Positions 8,230 to 16,573 of a stretch of 32,720 nt of DNA are shown piece by piece. Below the pieces are notes generated by a model that made no database searches, was not told the DNA's origin, and worked only from the letters and a program-made list of their open reading frames with translations. Source of the stretch: Phoenicibacter sp963588595 (GTDB taxonomy: Bacteria > Actinomycetota > Coriobacteriia > Coriobacteriales > Eggerthellaceae); NCBI GenBank assembly GCA_963588595.1, contig CAVAIA010000058.1, positions 1 through 32,720 on the forward strand, given 5' to 3'. Both the position numbers and the translations under genes were made by a program. How positions within the stretch are numbered: the stretch's first letter is position 1; the number at the start of each line of letters is the position of its first letter.

Positions 8230-8853
8230 TTAAATTAACCTAAAAGCGCCAAGTTGATCCGCAATTTTTGAATAAATTGCGTCAGCCTTTTGACATCCTT
8301 CATCGCACATAGAGTCAGCCAATAACTTATACTTTTTTGCCAACTCATCGCTTTTGAAAAGTTTAACGTTCTCATAAACATTTAAGCTTGCGCAAACAAG
8401 CGATGCCTTAGCAAGCAAAACCCCACATCCAACGTCGCTTATTGTCATCTTTGAACATAAATCACTAACAAAATCACACTCATCAATTACTAAAAGGGAT
8501 TTTTGCATAATTTCAAATGGCACATCACATGCACAAACCAAGGCATCATCAACCTTTTTGTCGCGGATCTCTCCTTTGGGCAACCTCATAGCTTTTAGAA
8601 CTGGTTCAAAGGATTTAGTGTCGGCATCAACCAAGAATAAAAGATCGCTCGTCACATCATTGAGCCGATTAATCGACTCGCCAAGTTGCGCTTTAACATT
8701 TTTAAAGCTGTCATTTGCGTAAGTCAAATTTCCAGCCATCGCAGCGCATGCACCGCCCAATGCGGCGCAATAAGCGCTAGCAGATCCTCCCCCTGGAGAA
8801 GGCTTCCCCTCGCTTAAACGCTCTATAAAACTTGTGTCTATCGTCATGTCCAT
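8230..8853 (-). CDS. fchA: Methenyl-tetrahydrofolate cyclohydrolase FchA (cyclodeaminase family)
   Basis: A 207-residue all-helical protein of the formiminotransferase-cyclodeaminase C-domain family. It shows the N-terminal signature GKPSPGGGSASAYCAALGG and the Ala-rich helices typical of FchA. The family includes formimino-THF cyclodeaminases and methenyl-THF cyclohydrolases; its place between fhs and folD, together with the damaged cyclohydrolase site in FolD, points to the cyclohydrolase: 10-formyl-THF to and from 5,10-methenyl-THF. The ATG at 8853 has AGAGGT about 9 bases upstream; a second ATG two codons later is possible. The gene is 15 bases below the fhs stop and 1 base above folD, so the three form one operon. 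No histidine-degradation gene is nearby, which makes cyclodeaminase less likely. Confidence 0.9.
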   Translation of the reverse strand: MDMTIDTSFIERLSEGKPSPGGGSASAYCAALGGACAAMAGNLTYANDSFKNVKAQLGESINRLNDVTSDLLFLVDADTKSFEPVLKAMRLPKGEIRDKKVDDALVCACDVPFEIMQKSLLVIDECDFVSDLCSKMTISDVGCGVLLAKASLVCASLNVYENVKLFKSDELAKKYKLLADSMCDEGCQKADAIYSKIADQLGAFRLI

Positions 8854-8868
8854 TTTTAAATTACCTCT

Positions 8869-10572
8869 TTAAAAGAGCCCACTGATCTTGCCATCTTCGT
8901 CAACATCTATTTTTTTAGCGGCAGGGTTTTTACCCAAGCCCGGCATCGTCATAATTGAGCCTGCTATGGCAACAACAAAACCAGCTCCATTTGAAACTTT
9001 AACATCTCTAATTGTAATGTCAAAATCTTTTGGAGAGCCTAAGAGCTTTGGGTTATCACTGAACGAATATTGAGTTTTTGCAATGCAAACAGGCATTTTG
9101 TCGCAATCGATTTTGTGCAATCTATCCAAAGATTTCAAAGCTTTCGCTTCAAAGACAACATTTTTCGCATGATATATTTTTTTAGCTACAGCTTCAATCT
9201 TTTGTTCTATAGTCAACTCATTAGAATATGCGAACTTAAAAGTCTCTTTCCCTCTTCCTTGATCGTCACCATTTTCGCAAATCTTAATTACTTTCTTTGC
9301 CAAGTCGACTCCGCCCGCTGATCCCTTTTCCCAAACTTCACTCAAAGACACATCAATGCCCTTCTTTTCACAAAAACTTTTGACAAAGTCAATCTCAGCG
9401 TCAGTGTCGGTCGGAAACGCATTTATAGCCACTACGCATGGCAAACCATAAACCTCTCTAATGTTGTCTAGGTGTGCATCAAGGTTTTCTATTCCTGATT
9501 TAAGAGCATCGAGATTTTCCTCAGTTAAATCATCGACTTTAACTCCCCCATGGAACTTCAAAGCTCTTATTGTTGCAACTAAAACAACGGCGCTGGGTCT
9601 CAAATTAGCAAGTCTGCATTTAATGTCTAGGAATTTTTCTGCACCTAAGTCAGCTCCAAATCCTGCCTCTGTTATGCAATAGTCAGAAAGACTTAGCGCT
9701 GCTTTTGTTGCAATGACGGAGTTGCACCCATGAGCAATGTTTGCGAAGGGACCTCCATGAACTATTGCAGGGTTTCCTTCCAAAGTTTGCACTAAGTTAG
9801 GGGCAATAGCATCTTTTAGCAAAGCGCACATCGCTCCTTGAGCTGAAAGATCTTTGGCATAAACAGGGTCTCCTGACATGTTATAGCCAACAATTATGTT
9901 TCCCAAGCGCTCCTTTAGATCCTTTATTGAGTTTGCAAGACAAAAAATAGCCATAACCTCACTTGCAACTGTTATATCAAAACCATCTTCTCTTGGAACG
10001 CCATTCGCGCTTCCCCCAAGACCGTCGACTATATATCGAAGTTGCCGATCATTCATGTCCACTGCACGCTTCCACGTTATGTTCTTTACGTCAATTCCAA
10101 GTTCATTTCCGTTTTGGATGTGAGCATCAATCATCGCTGCAAGAAGGTTGTTAGCAGCCCCTATTGCATGAAAATCGCCGGTAAAATGAAGGTTGATGTC
10201 CTCCATAGGAACAACTTGAGCATGACCTCCGCCAGCAGCACCTCCCTTAATTCCAAAAACAGGTCCAAGCGATGGTTCGCGAAGAGCACAAATTGCTTTC
10301 TTTCCACATTTGTTAAAAGCGTCAGTCAAACCGACTGTTGTCGTTGTTTTTCCTTCTCCTGCTGGCGTTGGGTTTATGGCACTAACTAAAATTAAATGCC
10401 CATCATTATTTTGTTTTTGAACTTCCTTTAGATAATCAAGGTTGATTTTTGCTATATACTCGCCATAGGACTTTAAGTTGTCGCTCTCTATTCCTGCACT
10501 TTTTGCAACGGTGGAAATGCGATTCATTTCACATTCTTGGGCAATCTCAATGTCACTTTTGTAATTCGCCAT
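8869..10572 (-). CDS. fhs: Formate-tetrahydrofolate ligase
   Basis: A 567-residue protein with the ATP-binding PTPAGEGKTTTTVGL near residue 69 and the closing MTMPGLGKNPAA, both diagnostic for 10-formyl-THF synthetase. It joins formate to THF using ATP in the cytoplasm and starts the C1 branch completed by the downstream fchA and folD. It supplies formyl and methylene groups for purine, thymidylate, serine/glycine or initiator-tRNA formylation; Wood-Ljungdahl metabolism cannot be claimed from this window. A strong AGGAGG lies 11 bases above the ATG (10585-10590). The 49-base gap from coaX is the longest in this part of the cluster and could hold a promoter, though I see no clear box. Confidence 0.97.
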   Translation of the reverse strand: MANYKSDIEIAQECEMNRISTVAKSAGIESDNLKSYGEYIAKINLDYLKEVQKQNNDGHLILVSAINPTPAGEGKTTTTVGLTDAFNKCGKKAICALREPSLGPVFGIKGGAAGGGHAQVVPMEDINLHFTGDFHAIGAANNLLAAMIDAHIQNGNELGIDVKNITWKRAVDMNDRQLRYIVDGLGGSANGVPREDGFDITVASEVMAIFCLANSIKDLKERLGNIIVGYNMSGDPVYAKDLSAQGAMCALLKDAIAPNLVQTLEGNPAIVHGGPFANIAHGCNSVIATKAALSLSDYCITEAGFGADLGAEKFLDIKCRLANLRPSAVVLVATIRALKFHGGVKVDDLTEENLDALKSGIENLDAHLDNIREVYGLPCVVAINAFPTDTDAEIDFVKSFCEKKGIDVSLSEVWEKGSAGGVDLAKKVIKICENGDDQGRGKETFKFAYSNELTIEQKIEAVAKKIYHAKNVVFEAKALKSLDRLHKIDCDKMPVCIAKTQYSFSDNPKLLGSPKDFDITIRDVKVSNGAGFVVAIAGSIMTMPGLGKNPAAKKIDVDEDGKISGLF

Positions 10573-10621
10573 AATTTAGAAAACCTCCTCGTCGTGTTAA
10601 GGGATGTGGATGTGGTTTCAA

Positions 10622-11368
10622 CTAAATGCTTGAATTAAGTATAATCTCTAGTCCCTTCAACGTTAATGTCGAATCGGTAAAATCTATAGAATTGCATTCA
10701 TTTGCAACAAGATTTAAAAACCCGCCTGTAGCAACAACTTTTATGTCGTCTTCTTCATTTTTAAATTTTTCTTTAATCCTCTTTATAAGACCATCAACTC
10801 TCGCCGATTCGCCATATATAAGTCCGCTTTGAATCGCTTCTTCTGTTGTTTCGCCTAACAAATCTATTGGCTTTTCTAATCTAACATCGCTAAGTTTTGC
10901 TGCTGAATAACTCAAGCCTTTCATCCCGCTAAAAACGCCAGGCATTAAAATACCACCGCAAAACTCTCTTTTTGAATTGACGAATTCAATGTTTGTTGCT
11001 GTCCCAAAATCAACAACAATAATCGGCGCTCCATACAACTCGATCGCGGCAACACAATCTGCTATGCGATCTGATCCAACGATAGATGGATCATCGACTA
11101 AAAATTTTAGGTAAGGTTTTGCGAGGTCATATGTGCAAAATAGAGGCTCAACTCCGCACACATTATTAGTTGCATCCTTCCACTCTTTATCTTTGTCAGG
11201 AACTACGCAAGAAATCATCGCTGCGTCACATTCAAAAGCTGGCGCTCCTTCCAAAAAACTTTTCGCATCACAATCGGTGATTGCGCGAACATGCTGTTTT
11301 ATAACACCTTGCTCACTAATTGCTGCGCAAGTGTCCGTGTTTCCTATGTCAACCAATAAATTAGCCAT
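10622..11368 (-). CDS. coaX: Type III pantothenate kinase
   Basis: A 248-residue ASKHA-fold kinase with DIGNT at residues 7-11, GSDRIADCVAA, the catalytic-region VVDFGTATNIE and GGILMPGVFSGM. It phosphorylates pantothenate in the first step of CoA synthesis. Type III enzymes accept a wide range of nucleotides and are not feedback-inhibited by CoA. Its ATG lies inside the end of the YacP-type gene, an 8-base overlap (ATGGCTAA), so translation is probably coupled; no strong Shine-Dalgarno is visible. In this window the CoA user most evident is the acyl-CoA dehydratase-like pair further downstream, but no direct link is shown. Confidence 0.96.
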   Translation of the reverse strand: MANLLVDIGNTDTCAAISEQGVIKQHVRAITDCDAKSFLEGAPAFECDAAMISCVVPDKDKEWKDATNNVCGVEPLFCTYDLAKPYLKFLVDDPSIVGSDRIADCVAAIELYGAPIIVVDFGTATNIEFVNSKREFCGGILMPGVFSGMKGLSYSAAKLSDVRLEKPIDLLGETTEEAIQSGLIYGESARVDGLIKRIKEKFKNEEDDIKVVATGGFLNLVANECNSIDFTDSTLTLKGLEIILNSSI

Positions 11369-11894
11369 CGTCGCGAATTTCTAGTAGCTTATTTAAGGTA
11401 TTTTTATCAATTGCAGACTTTATTGTCGACCTTGCCTGAGGCTTCAAAGGTTCGCTTTGCTCAACATCTTCTTTTAGAGTTTTACACTCCTTGCAAAATT
11501 CATTTGCGCTCATTCTTGCAACTCCGTGCCCCATGACAGAATTTTGAACGCTCGCATCACTAGAAACGACTGTAACATCATATCCTTTTTGCCTTAAGTT
11601 AACGGCCATGTTTATAATAGTTTGATCAGCGTCAACCCCTTTTTTTGAAAAAATTACGTCAACTCCGCCTACACTCATCCTCTCACCTTTTGAAAGGATA
11701 TTTTCTGTCCCATCGAAAACGATAGTTGCCTCGATGTTCCTCCCAGACACAAGAGCGACGTCGTTAATAAGCGTGTCGCGCGCAAAATTGAAAAAATCAT
11801 CAGTCCAATCTGGAGTTGTTAAGTTTGAATAGCCGTCCCCACAACGAAGAACGTTATAGCCATCAACAATAAGAATTTTTCTATTTCTTCCCAT
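11361..11894 (-). CDS. NYN-domain ribonuclease, YacP/Rae1-like
   Basis: A 177-residue protein of the YacP-like NYN (PIN-fold) nuclease family. ILIVDGYNVLR at residues 7-17 holds the first acidic metal ligand; a second acidic cluster is in KGVDADQTI and a third in VVSSDASVQN. The Bacillus subtilis member, Rae1, is a ribosome-associated endonuclease that cleaves mRNA in the A site, and it also sits next to rlmB, as here. The start ATG overlaps the end of rlmB by 14 bases, and its own end overlaps coaX by 8. The fold is firm; the Rae1-like activity is inferred from family and neighbourhood. Confidence 0.88.
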   Translation of the reverse strand: MGRNRKILIVDGYNVLRCGDGYSNLTTPDWTDDFFNFARDTLINDVALVSGRNIEATIVFDGTENILSKGERMSVGGVDVIFSKKGVDADQTIINMAVNLRQKGYDVTVVSSDASVQNSVMGHGVARMSANEFCKECKTLKEDVEQSEPLKPQARSTIKSAIDKNTLNKLLEIRDDG

Positions 11895-12633
11895 TTTGTC
11901 TTACCCACTCATACATAAAAACTGTTGAAGCTTGCGCGACATTAAGCGATGATATAACTCCTAATTGAGGCAATTTGAAGGTGTCATCGCAATTCTTTAG
12001 AACAAGCTCAGATATCCCCTTCTCTTCATTTCCAAGGACAATTGCAATGTTGCCTATTAAGTCAGCCTCCCAAAGCAAGTTGTCTGCATGTTCACTTGCT
12101 CCAACAACCCAAAAACCTAAATCTTTTAATTTATCTAACGTTCTTACCACGTTAGAAACTTGCACGATAGGCAAATGAGAAATCGCTCCAGCCGATGTTT
12201 TAAAAACAGAGCTTGTGACGCTAACACTCCTTGAGTTAGGAATAACAACACACAAAGCTCCTGCGCTCTCCGCGCTCCTTATAATTGCGCCGAAATTGCC
12301 AACGTCTGTTATGTGGTCGCAAACAACAACTAATGAAGGTTGCTTTTCTTTAGCACTATCTATAACTTCATTTAAAGTCGAATAACTAAAGCGAGAAACT
12401 TCAGCCACTATGCCTTGCGTGTTTTCATTTTTAAAAGATGCGCTAAACTCTTTTTTGGTAAGTCTCTCGAGATGAATGTCCCTCTTTTTTGCTTCATTAA
12501 AAATGCGCCGAAGAACAGAGTCAATCTCAAGGGAGTCTAAAACATAGATGCATTTCAAATTGAGCCTCGAATTTAAAGCTTCTAAAATAGGCCTTTTGCC
12601 AAAAATTAAATCTTGTTTACGCTCACTCTTCAA
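11881..12633 (-). CDS. rlmB: 23S rRNA (guanosine-2'-O-)-methyltransferase RlmB-type (TrmH family)
   Basis: A 250-residue SPOUT methyltransferase. An N-terminal substrate-binding domain (DLIFGKRPILEAL) is followed by DVGNFGAIIRSAESAG, the LGNEEKGIS loop and the trefoil-knot motif ending SLNVAQASTVFMYE. Family members use SAM to methylate a ribose 2'-OH, usually G2251 of 23S rRNA; some act on other rRNA or tRNA sites. The only usable start is TTG at 12633, and no Shine-Dalgarno is seen before it. The gene lies in the same frame as proS, separated by the proS TAA and six codons, so coupling or occasional readthrough could feed its expression. The downstream YacP-type neighbour is the same as in Bacillus. 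Confidence 0.93.
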   Translation of the reverse strand: MKSERKQDLIFGKRPILEALNSRLNLKCIYVLDSLEIDSVLRRIFNEAKKRDIHLERLTKKEFSASFKNENTQGIVAEVSRFSYSTLNEVIDSAKEKQPSLVVVCDHITDVGNFGAIIRSAESAGALCVVIPNSRSVSVTSSVFKTSAGAISHLPIVQVSNVVRTLDKLKDLGFWVVGASEHADNLLWEADLIGNIAIVLGNEEKGISELVLKNCDDTFKLPQLGVISSLNVAQASTVFMYEWVRQNGKK

Positions 12634-12651
12634 ACTAAGAAATTTGCAAAA

Positions 12652-14397
12652 TTAAAAATCGCTAAAAATATCATCAGCGCCATTCTTTAGGCTTGACAAC
12701 TTTGACATAGCACTGTCTAATTTGTCCTTCAATTGTCCTGCATCCATCTCGCCTCTTCTATTGGAGCTCCTAACCTTAAACTCCAACTTACCTGCCTCAA
12801 TTCCTTTCTTTCCGACTATTATTTGAAGCGGCCAGCCGATTAAATCAGCATCAGCAAATTTAACTCCAGGGCGCTCAGATCTGTCGTCTAAAATAGTCTC
12901 AAATCCACAAGCGTCGCAATCCTCTGCTATCTTTCTTGCGGCATCTAAAACAAAATCTTCTTTTCCCAAAGCTAAAACGCAAATGTGGGCAGGAGCGACA
13001 GATATTGGCCACTTAATTCCATCCTCGTCGTTGTGTTGTTCAACGATTGCAGCAAGTGTTCGTGTTACTCCTATTCCATAACATCCCATTATAAAAGGTT
13101 GCTGTTTGCCATTTTCATCAAGGTAATATGCTTGCATCGACTCCGAATATTTAGACCCAAGTTGAAATACTTGGCTAACCTCAATTCCTCTATCTTCCTC
13201 CAAAGGCTTCCCGCAGCATGGGCAAGCATCGCCAGGTTTGACAACGCACAAATCTGCCCATTCGTCAACTTTAAAATCAACGCCGACTTGAGCTCCAACA
13301 AAATGATAGCCTTCCTCATTTGCGCCAACGATCCATCTATCAACATTTTTAAGCGATCTATCAGCTATTACTTTAATTCCATTCGGAAGTCCAACGGGTC
13401 CCATAGAACCTTTATGCAGCCCCAAGTTGATCATTTCTTCGTCGCTTAATATCTCAAATCCTGGAATGACGCGCGCAGCTTTTATTTCGTTTACCTCATG
13501 ATCCCCAGGAACAAATAAAACAAAAACTTCCCCATCTTCAGATTTCCCAGACAACGCCTTCATCGTTTGATTTTCGTTAACATTTAAAAAGTTAGCTAAG
13601 TCTTCAATTGTGTGGACTCCAGGAGTTGAAATCTTTTCAATTTTGTCCGCTTCATACTCGCATGCTTCACAAACACACTCTCCAGCTTCTACATTTGCAG
13701 CATACCCACATTTGCAATGAACAAGTTGAGCTTCCCCTGCATTCGCAAGAGCCATGAACTCTGTTGTCACCTTTCCACCAATTTGGCCTGAGTCAGCTTC
13801 AACACCCCTCCACTCAAGACCGCACCTATCACAAATAACTCCATAAGCAACGCTCATCTCGTCATAAGTGGCTTGCAAAGATTCTTGAGAGGAATGAAAA
13901 GAATAAGCGTCCTTCATTATGAACTCTCTGCCTCTAAGAAGTCCAAAGCGTGGGCGAATCTCATCTCTATATTTAGTTTGAATTTGATATAAATTGCATG
14001 GCAATTGTTTATAGGAATTAAGTTCATTTTTAACGAGGTTTGTTATAACTTCCTCATGAGTTGGCCCTAAACAATACATATGATCGTGTCTGTCAACAAG
14101 GCGCATCAACTCTGGACCATAATCATCCCACCTGCCAGACTCCTGCCAAAGATCAGCAGGTTGCAAAGCGGGCATCAAAATTTCTTGTGCGCCAGTTGCG
14201 TTCATTTCTTCGCGAATAATTTGCTCAATTTTATGAAGCACCATCTGCCCCAAAGGCAAAAATGTGTAGATGCCGCTAGACGTCTTTCGAAGATAGGCAC
14301 CGCGAGTTAAAAGTTTGTGCGACACAATATCGCAATCGCTTGGCGTTTCTTTTAGAGTTGGCGCATAAAGCTTTGACATTAATTTATAACCTGCCAT
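12652..14397 (-). CDS. proS: Prolyl-tRNA synthetase (bacterial type with editing domain)
   Basis: A 581-residue class II synthetase. Motif 1 (GAQEILMPALQPADLW), motif 2 (YRDEIRPRFGLLRGREFIMKD) and motif 3 (MGCYGIGVTRTLAAI) are all present. Between motifs 2 and 3 is the bacterial YbaK-like editing insert that clears Ala-tRNAPro (about residues 255-380), flanked by cysteine pairs (HCKCG, CVCEAC, CPCCG). It attaches proline to tRNAPro. I place the start at ATG 14397, which has AAAGGT 9 bases upstream; an in-frame ATG at 14415 has no comparable site. It follows ispG with 38 bases between, in the order rseP-ispG-proS common in many bacteria. Confidence 0.96.
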   Translation of the reverse strand: MAGYKLMSKLYAPTLKETPSDCDIVSHKLLTRGAYLRKTSSGIYTFLPLGQMVLHKIEQIIREEMNATGAQEILMPALQPADLWQESGRWDDYGPELMRLVDRHDHMYCLGPTHEEVITNLVKNELNSYKQLPCNLYQIQTKYRDEIRPRFGLLRGREFIMKDAYSFHSSQESLQATYDEMSVAYGVICDRCGLEWRGVEADSGQIGGKVTTEFMALANAGEAQLVHCKCGYAANVEAGECVCEACEYEADKIEKISTPGVHTIEDLANFLNVNENQTMKALSGKSEDGEVFVLFVPGDHEVNEIKAARVIPGFEILSDEEMINLGLHKGSMGPVGLPNGIKVIADRSLKNVDRWIVGANEEGYHFVGAQVGVDFKVDEWADLCVVKPGDACPCCGKPLEEDRGIEVSQVFQLGSKYSESMQAYYLDENGKQQPFIMGCYGIGVTRTLAAIVEQHNDEDGIKWPISVAPAHICVLALGKEDFVLDAARKIAEDCDACGFETILDDRSERPGVKFADADLIGWPLQIIVGKKGIEAGKLEFKVRSSNRRGEMDAGQLKDKLDSAMSKLSSLKNGADDIFSDF

Positions 14398-14435
14398 TGA
14401 ATTATTACCTTTCATTTATCCGAATTCAAAATGAC

Positions 14436-15500
14436 CTAGAGCAGGTCAATTTGCTCTTTTAGAGAATTAACAATCTCATCTTCATTAACTTTTTTAATTA
14501 TTTTACCATCTTTGAACAAAACTGCGCTTCCTTTACCGCAAGCCACCCCGACGTCAGCGTCAGCCGCCTCTCCTGGGCCATTAACAACGCACCCCATAAT
14601 TGCAACTTTAATTGGTTTTGTCTCCTTCGACAACATGTCTTCAACTTTTTTAACGATATTGATAAGATCAACTTGAGTTCTTGCACAAGTTGGACAACTT
14701 ATAATCTCAACGCCACGGCGCCGAAGGTTAAGGGCGCTTAAAAGTTGCCAAGCAGCTCTAACTTCAACTTCGGGATCATCCGTTAACGAAATCCTAATTG
14801 TGTCTCCTATCGACTCATTGAGCAAAATTCCCAATCCAGTCCCTGATTTAATTAAACCTTGAAATGCACTTCCAGCCTCGGTAATTCCAATATGAAGAGG
14901 AACCGCAGGCATTAACTTAGAAAATTGCTCATTTGCTTTGACTGTTGATGTTACATCGTGAGCCTTAATGCTGACGACAAAATTGTCAAAATCGCACTCA
15001 TCAGATAAAAAATCGCAATAATTTTTGGCAGATAAGCACAATTTTTCCTCGAAAGAGATGTCATTTCTATACGAGATTTCTTTGTCTAAAGATCCAGCGT
15101 TAACGCCGATTCTAATCGCGCAACCCTGCCTCTTGCAACATTTTACTACCTCACTAGTTTTCTTAAATCCGCCTATATTTCCTGGATTTATCCTAATTTT
15201 TGCTGCTCCTGCCTCAGCAGATGCGATTGCCATCTCATAGTCAAAATGAATGTCAGCAACAACAGGAATCGGGACGTTTTCAATTAGAGAGGTCAACGTT
15301 TTAAGTGCCTGTTGATTAGGAACCGAAAATCGAATAACTTCACACCCCGCCTCAACACATGAGAGCGCTTGCGAAACGTTACCATCGGTGTCAGCGGGCA
15401 TTTTGTTTAACATCGTTTGGACAACAATTGGATTGCCTCCCCCAATCTTTACGTCCTTAGAGGGAGAATGCAAAGTGATAACTTTAGTTGCGCTTGACAA
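14436..15500 (-). CDS. ispG: 4-hydroxy-3-methylbut-2-en-1-yl diphosphate synthase (flavodoxin/ferredoxin)
   Basis: A 354-residue protein. The N-terminal TIM barrel begins with VKIGGGNPIVVQTM, and the C-terminal iron-sulfur domain has Cys269 and Cys272 in SCPTCARTQ, Cys304 in MGCVVNGPGEA and Glu311, the expected [4Fe-4S] ligands. It makes HMBPP from MEcPP, the next-to-last step of the MEP isoprenoid pathway, and needs low-potential electrons. dxr of the same pathway is in this window. The start is TTG at 15500; AGGAGG lies 14 bases upstream across the end of rseP, a long spacing, and no ATG or GTG is available nearby. It ends 38 bases before proS. Confidence 0.96.
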   Translation of the reverse strand: MSSATKVITLHSPSKDVKIGGGNPIVVQTMLNKMPADTDGNVSQALSCVEAGCEVIRFSVPNQQALKTLTSLIENVPIPVVADIHFDYEMAIASAEAGAAKIRINPGNIGGFKKTSEVVKCCKRQGCAIRIGVNAGSLDKEISYRNDISFEEKLCLSAKNYCDFLSDECDFDNFVVSIKAHDVTSTVKANEQFSKLMPAVPLHIGITEAGSAFQGLIKSGTGLGILLNESIGDTIRISLTDDPEVEVRAAWQLLSALNLRRRGVEIISCPTCARTQVDLINIVKKVEDMLSKETKPIKVAIMGCVVNGPGEAADADVGVACGKGSAVLFKDGKIIKKVNEDEIVNSLKEQIDLL

Positions 15501-15510
15501 AACTAAAAAA

Positions 15511-16539
15511 CTATCCTCCTAAAATAAAGCGTTGCACATCTTGTCCAAGAGTTACGACAAACAAAACGAGCAAAAGGCAAACTCCAAGCGCAGAGATCAC
15601 TGTTGTAACTTTTTCAGGAACCTCACGTTTTGTTATTTTCTTAATAACTTCAATCAAGAAAAGTCCGCCATCCAAAGGCGGAATTGGAATTAAATTCATA
15701 AGACCTAGGGAAGCAGAAATCATTCCCATAAACAATAAGGCTTCGGAAAGTCCTCTTGAAAAATAGTCGCTTGAAAGATATGCGATGCCAACGATGCTTG
15801 TCGATTGAGAAACAGTCTCAGCAGTTGTCATTGGGTTTAAAAGACTTAAAATCGCTTGAATAGTCATAATGATATATGTAAAACCTGCTTGAATTGAACG
15901 CAGAGGGTCGGCAGTAAAATGCGTAATTTGCCCATCTTCGCCTTGAATATCAACTCCGATCACCGAATAAACAAAAACAAAAGCTAACATTGCAAAAATC
16001 AAGTTAACAGCAATCCCAGCAAGGACAATGAAACTTTTTTGCCAAAACTTTTTGGAGCGATATTGCTTATTATATTCACTTTCGAAAAGCTCATCTGCGC
16101 TCGAAAATGAAATTGGTTTTCCTTGCGCCTCATAAGTTCTATAAATGTTAAACTTGTCACTTGTCTTTGGGTCGCTAACGCATCCCCATTGAACAAGCTC
16201 ATCTAAACACTCCTCTGCCTCTTTAACATCAATGCCAGCGTCGAGGGCAACTTGCTCTATCAAAACCTCTCCACGGCTATAAACGCTAGCTAAAACATCC
16301 TTTAACTTTGGGTGAAGAGGAGCTCTTGTCATTCCGCAAACTCTTGCATATCCTCCTAAGGGCACGCAAGTAACTCCAAATTTTGTTCCTTTGAACTTAA
16401 AAGATAAGTTAGGTCCCGGAAGCCCAAGCATAAACTCCGTTACCCTAACGCCAAAAGCTTTCGCACATAAAAAATGGCCACCCTCGTGAATGAACACGAG
16501 GATGCCAATTGAAATGATTGCACTAATTATTACAGGCAT
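15511..16539 (-). CDS. rseP: Site-2 protease family zinc metalloprotease (RseP/RasP type), PDZ-less with insert
   Basis: A 342-residue intramembrane M50 protease. HEGGH at residues 18-22 in the first membrane segment and NLIPIPPLDGG in the third give the zinc site; AGIAVNLIFA marks the central segment. Family members cut membrane-bound anti-sigma factors or other type II segments. Two oddities: there is no PDZ domain between the second and third core segments, and an insert at about residues 72-158 contains a stretch (LASVYSRGEVLIEQVALDAG, then VKEAEECLDELVQWGCV) whose helix pattern looks like a winged-helix or helix-turn-helix unit. The ATG at 16539 has no Shine-Dalgarno but a TATAAT box 6 bases above it, suggesting a leaderless transcript separate from the heat-shock operon. 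The substrate is unknown. Confidence 0.9.
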   Translation of the reverse strand: MPVIISAIISIGILVFIHEGGHFLCAKAFGVRVTEFMLGLPGPNLSFKFKGTKFGVTCVPLGGYARVCGMTRAPLHPKLKDVLASVYSRGEVLIEQVALDAGIDVKEAEECLDELVQWGCVSDPKTSDKFNIYRTYEAQGKPISFSSADELFESEYNKQYRSKKFWQKSFIVLAGIAVNLIFAMLAFVFVYSVIGVDIQGEDGQITHFTADPLRSIQAGFTYIIMTIQAILSLLNPMTTAETVSQSTSIVGIAYLSSDYFSRGLSEALLFMGMISASLGLMNLIPIPPLDGGLFLIEVIKKITKREVPEKVTTVISALGVCLLLVLFVVTLGQDVQRFILGG

Positions 16540-16545
16540 ATATTC

Positions 16546-16551
16546 ATTATA
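16546..16551 (-). promoter_or_regulatory. -10 box (TATAAT) directly above rseP
   Basis: A perfect TATAAT on the minus strand stands 6 bases before the rseP ATG, so the expected +1 is the A of the start codon. It lies in the 34-base gap after clpB and could drive rseP-ispG-proS onward as a leaderless transcript. No consensus -35 is visible. Confidence 0.5.
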
Positions 16552-16573
16552 GAAAACTAAAGCAAAAATTATC

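Noticed and set aside
10120..10400. Plus-strand frames opposite fhs that could be antisense genes.
   Set aside because: They are complements of the conserved fhs coding region; long antisense frames are expected by chance there and none has a promoter or ribosome site.
10573..10621. A folate (THF) riboswitch upstream of fhs.
   Set aside because: Only 49 bases are available and no paired structure of the required size can be drawn; the gap holds little beyond AGGAGG.
13089..13449. Overlapping open frames on both strands within proS (up to 154 codons).
   Set aside because: They lie wholly inside the conserved prolyl-tRNA synthetase coding sequence and show no family features.
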